DNA of 64,000 nt from Apiotrichum sp. Y4204. Lineage: Eukaryota; Basidiomycota; Tremellomycetes; Trichosporonales; Trichosporonaceae. The stretch's first letter is position 1; each line of letters begins with the position of its first letter. The notes beneath the pieces were generated by a model. The model was not told the DNA's origin, ran no database searches, and saw nothing but the letters and a program-made list of their open reading frames with translations. Shown piece by piece: positions 52,996 to 63,600 of this stretch. The stretch is from positions 124,001-188,000 of the forward strand of contig JAMYHL010000024.1 of the NCBI GenBank assembly GCA_025531455.1. Direction: 5' to 3'. The position numbers and the translations under genes are program-made.

Positions 52996-53092
52996 GTTCC
53001 ATGCCCCATCTCACGCCCCCCCTCCCCCAGCTCCCCCTCACCCTCTCTAGCCCCTCCCATTCTTTACCTACGGTCGAGAGTGCCAACCCACC

Positions 53093-55487
53093 ATGGTCGG
53101 TGCAGCCACTCTCCTTACCGCGCTCGCGGCGCTCAGCCCCGTCGCCGTCGCTAGCCCCCGCAAGCGGGCGGCCCCGCAGAAAATCACCCTCGAGTACCGC
53201 GTCAAGGACACGGAGCCCAAGCCGCAGAAGTTTGCCGTCTCGTCCGACGCGAGCATCGAGAACCTCGACGGCTTCAAGTGGAACCAGAACTATGCGCTGA
53301 AGTTCTGGGCGGGGTAAGTGTTCTACGGAGCGGAGGAGGAGCGAGGAGCTGGCTCCCGAAGGGGTGTTGCGAATACAGTGCAGATGGATGGTACACCTAC
53401 CTCCAAGCAACCCACAGCGATCAGCCAAGCTCCTGCCTGCGGAATCCCACAGTCTACATGTCGCGATGAAACTGACCTCTCAGCACGCCCCGCCAGCAGG
53501 TCACGCTGCTCGTCGATACCGGCTCGGCCGAAATCGTCTTGTGGGGCCAGGGCTGCGACAACTGTGGAGACAATGTCTTCAAGTGGCAGGAATCCTCGAC
53601 GTACAGAACCGACAACAAGATCGTGACGCTCAACTACTCCGGCGGAAGCAGGATCAGCGGTCCTAACGCAACTGACACCTTTACCATTGGCAGCTTTCCG
53701 CAGAACATTTCCTTCAGTGAGTATCATGAGCCCACCGCCACATCACGCCCTCTCTATGATGAACAGAGGCTCGAAGCTCTCCCAGAAACTAACACGCAGT
53801 CAACGTCCAGAACGTCGACTACCAGACGGCACAGACCTTCCCCGCACAAGAGCAGGGTATCATCGGTCTCGGCTACCCATGGTCGTACGGTACTGGCACG
53901 TCGTGGGCGCAGGACGCCGCACTGAACCTGTGGCCCGAGCCCGTGTTTGGCGTTTTCCTCAAACAGCCCGACCTCAAGCAACAGGTCACTCCGAACGCCG
54001 GCGAGCTGGTGCTCGGTGGCGTCGACGACGAAAAGTTTGCCGGTCGCCCATACACGCAATACCCTCTCATCGCGGAGGCGAACCAGCGCTGGACCATTGC
54101 GATCGGCGGTGTACGTGTCAATGGCGAGGGTATCCCGCTTCCAAACTACCCCCGCCGCACCCTCATCGACACGGGCTCCGAGCTCTCCCAGGTGCCCCTC
54201 GAGGTCTGTAACGGTATCAGGGACAAGATCCCCGGTTCGTTCTTTGTCAACGAGGGCTCCCAGGTGAGCGCGCTCTACGCGCCGTGCAACTCGACCGCCG
54301 CGGTCGAGTTCCAGTTCGGCAACATCTGGTACCCCATGGCCGTCCGCGACCTCTTCTACCTCCCGGAGCTGTACGACCCCGGTGTTCGCAACTGCCGCAC
54401 GTCGTACGTGTGCAGGACGATCGCCGGCGAGGTCGAGTATGAGTACATGATGGGCGCAAACTTCCTCCGCAACGTCTACTCGTCGTACAGCTACGAGCCC
54501 AAGCAGGTCGGTCTCGCCCCGCTCGCCGACCGCCGCGGCGAGTGGGACTATGGATGGAACGCCGGACCCCCGCCCACGAGCTCGGCGCCCCCGGTCCAGT
54601 CGTCGTCTGCCCCTCCGGCCGAGAGCTCCACCCCTCCCGTGAACACTACGAGCGCTCCCGTCGAGACCACCTCCCCTCCTGTGCAGACTACCACACCCCC
54701 GGTTGGCACGACGACCCCTCCCGCCGAGTCGAGCTCCTCGCAGGCCCCTCCAGTAGTGTCGAGCTCCACCTCTTCGGCTGCGACAACGACTCCTCCCACC
54801 GAGCCTACGACTAGCTCCGCTCCTCCTGTCGAGCCTACCACCTCTCCTGCCCCTCCTGTCGAGCCTACGACTTCTCCTGCCCCTCCTACTGAGCCTACGA
54901 CTTCTTCGGCACCCCCTACTGAGCCGTCAACTTCTCCTGCCCCTCCTGTTGAGCCGACGACTTCTCCTTCCCCTCCTGTCGAGCCTACCACTTCTCCTGC
55001 CCCTCCCGTCGAGCCTACCACCTCTCCTGCCCCTCCCGTCGAGCCTACAACTTCTTCGGCTCCTCCTACCGAGCCCACCACCTCGCCCGCTCCTCCCACT
55101 GAGCCCACCACTTCTCCTGCCCCTCCCACCGAGGCTACCACTAGCCCGGCTCCTCCTGGCGGGACGTCCGCTCCCCCTCCACAGGGCACCAGCGCCGCGC
55201 CTCCCGTGTCGACCAGCGGCCCCGTCAACCCCGTTCCCCCGCCGACAAAGCCCTGCCCGTGCCACAAGGGCGACATCTACTGGTACTGGGACGGGCGGCG
55301 GTGGCGTCTCGTGAGCTGGGGCTGGCGGTGGTGGTGGAGCGGCGGCAACCGCTACGGCCGCCCCAAGGGCCACGTTTGGCGCTGGAACAAGTACGGCCAG
55401 TTTGGTGTCGTCGCGCCCAACTCGGAAAAGCTGCTCCAGTACTCGCCGCAGGCCGAGAAGGTTGCCGAAGGCAGCGCCAGCGCGTAG
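53093..55487 (+). CDS. Secreted pepsin-like aspartic protease with repeat linker and Trp-rich tail
   Basis: Three exons: 53093-53313, 53484-53716, 53800-55487; 713 aa. Family A1 endopeptidase. Seen: signal peptide (aa 1-20, TLLTALAALSPVAVAS) and a basic KRA site; first catalytic LLVDTGSAE (Asp 85); CGDNVFKWQESSTYR; FPAQEQGIIGLGYPW (flap-side GIxGLG); second catalytic RRTLIDTGSEL (Asp 275); DYGWN at the end of the enzyme (aa ~400). Then a 220-aa Pro/Thr/Ser linker with twelve 10-aa repeats, then an unusual C-terminal module (aa ~635-685): PCPCHKGDIYWYWDGRRWRL, SWGWRWWWSGGNRYG, GHVWRWNKYGQFGV, ending in a polar tail without a GPI signal. Linker repeats are likely O-glycosylated. The tail may bind wall polysaccharide or membrane (inference). 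Exon 1 to 2 splice uses the acceptor CTCTCAG because it gives GTPRQQVTLLVDTGS. Confidence 0.92.
54801..55160 (+). repeat. Twelve 30-bp units coding EPTTSPAPPV-type repeats
   Basis: Twelve tandem 30-base units within the protease linker, alternating EPTTSPAPPV, EPTTSPAPPT, EPTTSSAPPV/T, plus single variants (EPSTSPAPPV, EPTTSPSPPV, EATTSPAPPG). Codon-level identity between neighbours is high, so unit number probably varies. Confidence 0.85.
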
Positions 55488-56194
55488 TCTGTCAAAGCGC
55501 TGGCGGCTTGCCAAGCATTAGAGGCGGCTCCTGCTGGACACTGAGCGCTCTTGGGTTTGATACATTCACGGACACTATCCCTTTGCCCTACAATCCTTTT
55601 TCATCCCGTATCTCTCTTATCTCGTATCTCGTATCTCGTATCTCCCTCTTTTCCTGCCCATTGGCTAGAGGAGCGTACAATGCCGTGTATGTTAAATGGT
55701 TTAATCTTTCCGTTCCGCGGTCCTGTCATTGACGATCCTTCATTGTACATGTTGTGCGGCAAGTTCCACGGCGGTGGGGTCGACAAGGCACTCGGTGTGG
55801 TCGAGGCCGTGTTAACGGTGCATGACTGACGTCCCGAATGAGATTGACCCCCAAGTATTTTTGCAAACATTTCTCAGCCGCAAGCGACGGCTTTACTTTT
55901 GACAGCGATCTCAATAGATAGCAGGTTGCATGCGACGCATGTATAGCCCATTTGGCATTTTGACAATGGTGGAGAAATGTTCGACGTTCTGCAAACCCCG
56001 ACATCATCTTGATATAACGCTGATGGCTCCAAAGGCCATCGGATGGTATCCCACAAGCATCAAAACACATTGGACTCGTCAGTATGTACACGTGAGCAAT
56101 AGTTAGTGAGAAACAAGAGCACGACCCGCCCGCGGGCGAACATCCCACTGGCTACTATTCAAAACTAGTCCTCCCCCTCCTTCGTGGGTCGTAT
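55488..56194. other. Tail-to-tail spacer, protease / ATG22
   Basis: 707 bases, AT-richer. A TCTCGTATCTCGTATCTCGTA repeat (10-base unit) lies at about 55617-55642 in the protease 3' UTR. No gene seen. Confidence 0.5.
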
Positions 56195-58419
56195 TCACTT
56201 TTCGTTGGCCGCGCGATTCCTCGACGGGACAGAGTGTAGGCTCGCGACGGACACGCGCCGCGTGCGCATCCTGTACACGCGCTCGGCCTCGTCTTCGAGG
56301 TACTGCCTGCACTCGATGCGGGACTTTTTGACGTTTACACACAGCAGAATACCGGCGGCGACGGCGCCGAGGGCGAGGAGAAAGGTGAATGGCATGTTGC
56401 CGTTGCCGCTGCGGTCGATAATTGCGGAGGAGACGAACGGGCCGATAAAGGAGGATGTTTTCTGAGGTGTTAGTTTTCTGGGGGTGAGGGGTACACGTAC
56501 GCCGATGATGCTGAAAAAGGCGAAGAAGAGGAACTCCTTGCCGCGGGGCACGACCTCGGAGATCATTGCTTGCTGGTCGTCAGTGCTGTCCTCGGGAGAA
56601 CTCACAGAGATGGCATACCACGGACAGACGAACACGCCGTAGTACGCCTGGTAGAGCCAGAACTCCCACGCGTTGTGGAAGCCAAAGCCGCGCTGTGTGA
56701 TCCCGATACATCCCCAGGCCGCGAGGACGAGGATGAAGAAGGCGTTCACGAGGAGCATCGTCTTGGTGGGGATGACAAAGTATTTCTGGATGACCCAGAA
56801 GATACCGATTCTGGATGTCAGTTGAGTGTGAATGAATCGCACATGTAAAGGACGTACCCCAATGCCTGGGCCGCGATACCGTCGATCAGCAAACTGGTGT
56901 CAGCCATGCGTCGTTCAACGATGCGTCGCAGATGGGGCGCACTAGTTGAGCATCTTGGTGTCGTACGACACGACCTCGTTCTGCAGTGTCGCAATGACGG
57001 TGACGAGCGTGTTGAGGCAGTCTCCGAGGAAAAAGTACGCCGCCTGGAGTGGGTCAACAACAGCAAGGTGCGGATAAACTTACGAGGTAGATGAACGTCT
57101 GCTTGAGGCGGAGACACAGGCGGCACGCGTGGTAGATCTGCTTGACGCCGGCGGTGAGGTACGTCGTGTGCGGGGGCAGCTGGTTGCCGGGACGGTACTG
57201 CTCAAAGAGGAGCCATGGGATGGCGCAGAGGACTGGGCATCAGCTTCATCCGCTTAGCACTTAGGAACACTCACTCCAGACACCAGCAGAGTAGGCGCAC
57301 ACGATGGAGAGCGCGCGTGTGTTGCTCTCGGTCGAGCCATCCACAATGCCCTCAAGGATACCGACGAGGATGGCGAGGACGATGATCTCGCCGACACTGC
57401 ACACGAAGAACGAGACGTTTGCGAGCCGGTTACGCTGAAGCATGTCTTTTTTATCAAACTCGTCCTGGCTGCAGCGTGAGTCCCCCACATGTACTGTAAA
57501 CGCACCTCATGTCGCCGGCCGCGAGCTCCTTCTCCGCGGCCTGCATCTCTGGCGTGTCACGCGCAAGACCCGGGAACGCCGCAGTCCAGAAGGTCAGCGC
57601 GCCCTGGTATCCGATCAGACCGAGGATGTAGAGCGCAGTGCCCGTCTGCCACTTTTCGGGGCTCATCACACCGAGCCAGCCAAAGCTCACGCCCCACGCG
57701 AGGATAGTGAACGCGGTGGTAATGTGCGGGCGCCAGGTGCCATAGTCTGCGAAACTGCCGATGAAGAGGAAGAGAACCGCCTGGAAAGCAAAGGACAGGC
57801 CGTTGGTGATTAGAACGATGGAGTTGACTGGTGTTAGAAGTTGGGTGCTTGGCTCGACTCACTAGACCTCTCAGATCCGTACGCGACCAGGTTGCATCCT
57901 GATATTAGCTACGCCGCGCACGGCCACTCACCGCCATCGCCGCAGGGCGTGCTGCGGCCCGGAACCGCGGGGTCCCATCCCGCTTCGTACAGGAGGTTCT
58001 GCCACGCCGAGATGGCAAAGTTGAAGGGACCTGGGGTGAGTGGTGGGCGTGGTGGGCGACATCTGGAACAGCACGCGACATACCAAGCCCAGAGTTTCCC
58101 TGCCATTAGCTTTTGGTGGCTTGCGCCTCTCGGAGGTTACTCACAACATAGTACAGGTACCACGACTGCAGTGTCAGTCTGCAGATAGGAAACCCCTGCT
58201 TACCCAGATTTCCTTGCGCGTCGTCGTCCGGCGCCCACCGGTAATGGGCAACGGGGAGGCGAAGAGCGTCGCCTCGTCAATTTCAGACTCTGCAAGGGGC
58301 CCAGCAGGGTCGTGCTCGTGCTCGGTCTGTCCTACGATGTGTGCCGGGTCTTTCTTCTCCAGTTCCTCCGCGGGCGCCGCGGACGAGTCCTCGACGCCAA
58401 AATTCCGCTGGCGATCCAT
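56195..58419 (-). CDS. ATG22: Atg22-like vacuolar efflux transporter (MFS)
   Basis: Thirteen exons on the minus strand: 58204-58419, 58145-58165, 58084-58099, 57932-58030, 57863-57898, 57506-57827, 57275-57468, 57084-57232, 56943-57043, 56858-56893, 56606-56810, 56501-56572, 56195-56461; 577 aa. Atg22 exports amino acids from the vacuole at the end of autophagy. Seen: acidic cytosolic N-terminus, then SWYLYYVGNSGLGPFNFAIS (TM1 start), WQNLLYEAGWDP, SINSIVLITNGLSFAFQAVL, AILAWGVSFGWLGVMSPEKW, ALYILGLIGYQGALTFWTAA, FPGLARDTPEMQ, RLANVSFFVCSVGEIIVLAI, VWILCAIPWLLFEQYRPG, FFLGDCLNTLVTVIATLQNE, SLLIDGIAAQALGIGIFWVI, FVCPWYAISQAMISEVVPRG, KEFLFFAFFSIIGKTSSFIG, SSAIIDRSGNGNMPFTFLLA. Exon 3 is only 16 bases, and the 33-nt intron before exon 12 is in frame (retention would add 11 residues); both are required for family-typical sequence. 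Confidence 0.9.
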
Positions 58420-59284
58420 TGCGAGTGGGAATTGGGATAAGTTTGGTGGATGTGAGAACTGGAAGGGATCCCAGTTGTGGACGGATGGACTGCATATGTT
58501 TGTGGGAGCGGAGCTCGCTTAGCGGCCGCATGGGTGGCCAAACTGAGAGAAAACTGCGGTCTTGCGGGCTGTGGCTCATGTGCATCACACTACGCAACAT
58601 TGCATGCTGTTATGCCATGTGGAGTGTAGGGCGCGATGCGTGCGATGACAGCATGCAACATGGCAAAGATGACCGTTTTAGCTCACCGGCGTCTCGGCGT
58701 CTCCACAGGAACGGCAAAGCAGGGGTGGCGCCGTGCCATGATACCGTGTCTTACCATGTACCAATTAGCGCCGAGCGATGATGCAGTGTCGGGATGATCA
58801 GTCGTCGTGCCATTTGTATCATGTTACAAGTAGCAGCGCTTCCGCTGGTATCGGCATTGCGCGCTTGCGTGCTTGCTCCACGACCTCCGCGCGCTCCGCG
58901 CGCAGCGCGCCGCGCTTGTTGGGAATTGCCACGCGCAATGAGGTCACTACCTGGGCAGTGCCTGGGGCTAGCGACAAGACATGTGACCTCCTCCACGAGG
59001 CGAATCCAAGCGACTGCGCGAGCGCGCGAGACTGCGGAATCGATTGGGGCTCGCGGTCAAGTGATACAGTATGCGGTGCACGATCATGCACGATATGGGG
59101 GTGCGCCACACGAGGTTATCAGTAAAAAGGGCAAAAGGGACAAACAAGCATGGTCATGGTAACAGTTTTGTAACAAGTTGCCGGTGGAGTCGGATGTCGG
59201 TCACCTGCGTCGCGGCTCCAAGCCTCTACAAGCTCCAAGCGAGCTGCAAGTCACCTGCAACAGCGACGGGAACCCCAAAACACG

Positions 59285-59316
59285 CCTGTGATCCTGTGAT
59301 CCTGTGATCCTGTGAC
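59285..59316 (+). repeat. CCTGTGAT x4 tandem repeat
   Basis: Four 8-base units (three exact CCTGTGAT, last CCTGTGAC). Confidence 0.85.
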
Positions 59317-59682
59317 GCGCCGCGGTATCTCGGCCGTACTTCTGCACGGCCTTAACGCTCCTCGAGAGGATGCGTGAGATATTTTCCTGCTTGGATCTTG
59401 TGGATTCTCGTCATGCACGCATGCCGTTACTCTTGCTTTTGGAGAAAACGAAAAACATGTTCAAATTGATAAAGAATATGATGGTGATGATCGAGTCGGA
59501 CGACGCGGACGATGAGCGCAGCCGTGCGTCCAGCGACCAGCGTCCAGCACATGAAACTTGGTTTTACCACGGAAGAATCGAGCGGACGCAGGATATCGGT
59601 GCCCCAAGTCCCAAGATTCCAAAATCCAACCCCCGGCCGACAGTTGACGTTACTTTCCAAACTCGGCGCGTGGAGCTGCCTG

Positions 59683-59714
59683 CTCTCGGCCTCTCGGCCT
59701 CTCGGCTGGTCGGC
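59683..59714 (+). repeat. 8-bp tandem repeat, CTCTCGGC
   Basis: Three exact CTCTCGGC units plus TGGTCGGC; shares the TCGGC core with arrays at 41260 and 51326. Confidence 0.8.
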
Positions 59715-62700
59715 GTTCGGCCCCGTCCACACATTCCTCGGATCGGACTTCCGCGTCGCCCTGCAGCGTGTAACGTCATGGTGCCGTTCGTACCTTTATA
59801 CCACAGCGACACCGTGTTAACTACCACACTTGGGAACCCGGTGAAACGACTATCCACGCTCTTCTACACGTTAACAGCCACTGCAATATTACAGAACGCA
59901 GCAGCAAAAAATGGGGTGCTTGGGCGCTTGCAGACGGGTCAGAAAACAGATGATCTGTTCAGCGCAGCATGTCGGCGTGTCCCAGAGATACAAGGACACA
60001 AACCCTTAGGCACGAGGCTCGGCAGCAACCTACCCATGATGTCTTATGACAGCCATTGATCGACACGGCGCCATCATAATTAATGCGCGAGCAGGGTCCC
60101 GAGAGGATGGAGCGAGTTGCCGAGTCAACGAGCTAACTGCCGGTCTGCCGGGCTCGCCGAACATGCCGAGCAGGTGGTGCGGGAGATGGGCTCGATCACA
60201 TGGCTTGGCAGAACGTCATCGCCCCGGACGTTATCGCACCATTGGGATCCACTCAGCAGGGAACGCATATCAAGAATAAAACTAATAGTGGGGAACGAGG
60301 GGAACTGTGTTGGTGAAGGAGAGCTAAAGGTAGGATTGAGTGGCCGGCTTGGAGGTCGAACTCGTCCGCCGCCGATGGCGCCGGCGCTGTCGCCGCTTCA
60401 CGAGAGGATATTTGACCTCTGGCTATTCCAACGCAAGTGCGATCGAAATGTCGTGCGCTGATGCCGAGAATTGCATTATCGACTCTGTGTTGTACATTCG
60501 AGGATGAAAGCAACTCCCCAAGCGAGCTCTTCACTCGTTTGCACAAGCTAGACGCGTGGTGCCATTGCCGCACACGCCTCCATTGCCGTCACCAACCCCT
60601 TCCCTGGCCCGTCGTTCCCTCTGTGCTCCCTGCCCGCATTTTCTCCTGCACTCCCCGTTCCCACCAAACCCGATCCGACGAGCGCATCCCATCGTGTACG
60701 CCCGAAGACCAATCATACGCTGTGACGCGTTGACGAGGTGGGGAGCACGGGGTCGCGTTGTGTAAAACAGGGGAGCTTGGTGTCCAGGAAAGCAAGTGGC
60801 AGATTACAAAGGTCGTCCCTGCGGCCCACACCGCTCCACACAGCACCCTGCCCATAGCGATGCGCGTGGGCTCACGATGTTTGTATTTGTTTTTCTGCCC
60901 CGCCGAGGATACATACAGTGCATGTACAGGCATCGCGAATCGCGCTAATCGTGTTATCTCGGGAACTGTGGATGGCCACCGACGGGAACAGGGGACACGA
61001 GTGGAGTGAGTAGTGTCGCGCTACTTTAGCGCACCACCCGATACCGCCTCGGGAACGATGGGCACCATGGATTCCTCAACACCATTTTTCCCCTCTGCAA
61101 CCGTAACCACAACATCTTATTCTCCCCATCTGCAACCAACTCCCCCGGATTCCCAATCCGGACTCAAGAAGTGGCTTTCTTTACCTTTTTTGCTTTTTTA
61201 TTCCTTTGTGAAACATCCCCACCGTCACAGGGAAAACCCACAGGGGGGGCCGTTCTAGAAAAGGTCGTGGCGTCTCGCAGAACGTTCTCGCCGAGCCAAT
61301 ATTAGTCACCAGAAGGGCCCCAGAATGGCCCGGCCACTTTCCCAACTTGCGCAGCCAATCGCCCATTCCCAAACTGCAGGGCGCCATCGGGCAACGCGCA
61401 CCGTTACCAGAAGCGCCAGCGCATTCGCCATGTCGTCAGGTTCCGTTATCAGGGGTGGCGGTCGTGGCGGCCGTGGGGTTTCCTGGTGGCTCATGCCACT
61501 GCGCCATGGGGTGGAGCCTGACGACGCTCAATCGGGGATGGATGAAGATGAAGATTGGCGACGGAGGTGGGGATGGAGATGGTGGTCAACGACGAGAAGC
61601 TGCTATCAGTGCGCCGAGATGAACGATCAGTGATCAGTAATGTCCCCATCTCGCCGATACCGACGGCAGTGACGTTGGCCCAGCAAGTCGTAACCGTTGA
61701 ATTAGGCAAATGTCCGTGAGCTCAGGAACATTGCAATCAGTGGGAGAGAGCGATGTTAGAAATGATGGTTTTTGCGCGCGTCGTAATCTTTGAGGACCCG
61801 AGGAGATTACCCTGTCTGCCACAGCCCTGGGTCTTTTGCAATGCAAGGAATTTGTAGAGCTTTCTCTCCCGATATTGCGTACACCCCCCCACTCTGCCCT
61901 ATCGGCCGCTGTTATCCTTCTTGGGATCATGATTTACTTTTTATACGCTGCGTATGCTCCAACATCTCTCTGTTATCAGGAGTTTGGGCCCGCATGCCCT
62001 TGGTGTCGGTGGAGTATTCCGTACTCCGTCTCGGAGAGTCCCGAGTCCTTGATCACATGCGGCTCCAGCCAGCAAACGGCATGGGCACGCGCTGACGCGA
62101 CGTGTCTGCCGTAGGTAGGGCCGTAGATGCAGCTGCGTAGATGGTTGTGCCGGTGCCGCTGGTATCCAAAGAAAAACGGCACGAGCGCGCCAGCCGGCTC
62201 CGCCAAGCCCCGCATTCCACGCACCGCAGCACATGACGTGCGGGCAGAGCGTGTGGGGCTACTACGAAGCTACGATGCGCGCTACCGGCCGACCGGCACC
62301 ATGGATCTAATCTGGCAATCTCAACAAGGGCAACTCTACAATCCCCCTCGTGCAGCCCCGCAGCTGCAGCCGGATACCGGATACACGGTTTGCGGCTTGC
62401 ATGCGGCTGTGAGGCTGGCGGCATGTCTGCGGCGCGCGGCTTGTTGCCCTCTATGCTCCCCCGCTTGCCCGCTTACATGGCTGCATGCCTGACATGCCGC
62501 CATGCATGGCGATGGCGCTTCGCGAGCTGTTAGGGGGCCATAGGGGAGAAGCATAAAACCCTGGGCGGTGAGTCCTGGTGTCCCTATGGGCTCGCCCAGT
62601 TCTATCCCTCTCCCACCCCCTTCGACTCTCTCTCTCTTCTGTCTCTCCCCCTCGCTGCGTTGCCACTTACGCACTTGCACCCACCTGCACTGCATGTGAC

Positions 62701-63020
62701 GGGCACTGCGCATGCGCACTGCCCGAAGAGCACTGCGAGACAAACGGTAAAAGGCAAGGTGCTGGGAAGTGGGCCAAGTGTCAAAGTCAATATCCGCCGC
62801 TCGCTGCCTCGCTTGCAAGCAATCCCCTCCCCCCACCTTCGTCCCCTACTGTCGCGCGCCACAGTCACGGCATCACTATTAGCTGGCGCAAGCTAGCGTT
62901 GCCGCGCCCGCTGCTCGTCGTCGCTTGGTCGCTTGGCAAACCGGGCCAAAACGACATCCCCCCGGCGTACATACCGACATCAGTCGCCTGGCGACCTGCA
63001 CATCTACACGGCGACCGGAC

Positions 63021-63044
63021 GCCAGGACGCCAGGACGCCAGGAT
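63021..63044 (+). repeat. GCCAGGAC x3 tandem repeat
   Basis: Three 8-base units (two GCCAGGAC, last GCCAGGAT). Confidence 0.8.
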
Positions 63045-63600
63045 GGGACAGGCAGAGGGCTCTGAGAATGCAGGTTGTGCAGGTTCCGGCATTGCACGAT
63101 CAGGCCTGGCCTCGGCGTCCTCGAGTCCCAGCTCCCGCCTCAGCCCGGCCTCCCTGGTCGCCAACTCGCGCACCTCACGCACCTCACGCTCCTCACGCAG
63201 CTCGCACAGCTCGCACAGCTCGATCCCCGTCGCCGTGTCTGTCCCACTCTCGCTCTCGCTCTCCCTCCCTATTCCTGTCCCTCTCCCACTCGGGCCCCTC
63301 CCCACCTGCAGCACCTCCCGTGGTGGCCTGAGCCTGAGTCCCGGCCGCTCCGGCTCATGCGTCTCGTCCGCTTCTAGCATTCCCATTCCTGCTTCCATTT
63401 CGAACTCCAACTGCGTCACACATGCCGGGACCAGCACGCCATCAGGAGCAGAAGCATCAGGACAAGGTCCACCAGGCGCGTTGACATCCGGACAGCCGTC
63501 CACCTTGCAGACTTTCACTTTGCAGTGTGCCCCCGAGTGCTCTTCTTCCTGCTCATCTCTTCATTGCCCCAATGCCCAACACCACCCACGCACTACGGCC

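Larger units (their letters stand above)
49598..53092. other. 3.5 kb gene-poor region with short tandem repeats
   Basis: No ORF with codon bias. Seen: ACACTTGGAG repeat (50573-50600), degenerate GGTCCG/GAGTCCG repeats near 50985-51020, an AAGCCGAC array (51326-51365), CTCGAGG repeats (51403-51418), and an imperfect 21-base direct repeat, CACGCGTCGGTGATCACGA and its variant CACGCGCCGGTGATCGCGA (51646-51708). A B-box-like GGTTCGAAC at 50943 has no cloverleaf around it. The last 100 bases are the protease promoter. Confidence 0.45.
58420..63600. other. 5.2 kb region without a supportable gene
   Basis: The largest gene-poor stretch. No ORF shows codon bias, no tRNA cloverleaf and no transposase, RT or terminal repeats. 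Contains several 8-bp arrays (59285-59316, 59683-59714, 63021-63044), CTCACGCAC-type repeats at 63165-63225 and short palindromes. Part of 63480-63600 is the leader of the F-box-like gene at the right edge. Could be a degraded segment, a non-coding RNA locus or simply regulatory. Confidence 0.4.

Noticed and set aside
52166..53050. 294-codon plus-strand frame before the protease
   Set aside because: Starts with GTG, runs over the protease TATA box and leader, and has no recognisable protein features.
49598..53092. Possible transposable element in the gene-poor region
   Set aside because: No terminal repeats, target-site duplication, transposase or reverse-transcriptase motif could be seen on either strand.
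54548..55276. 242-codon Gly/Val-rich minus frame opposite the protease linker
   Set aside because: Mirror translation of the 30-bp repeats; the plus strand has a complete protease.
59370..60059. 229-codon plus-strand frame with ATG
   Set aside because: Overlaps an 8-bp tandem array, no domain, irregular codon use; most likely a chance frame in GC-rich DNA.
62865..63518. 217-codon minus-strand frame next to the last F-box-like gene
   Set aside because: Starts with GTG; much of it is the translation of CTCACGC and CGCTCTCGCTCT repeats. Better explained as promoter/leader sequence.
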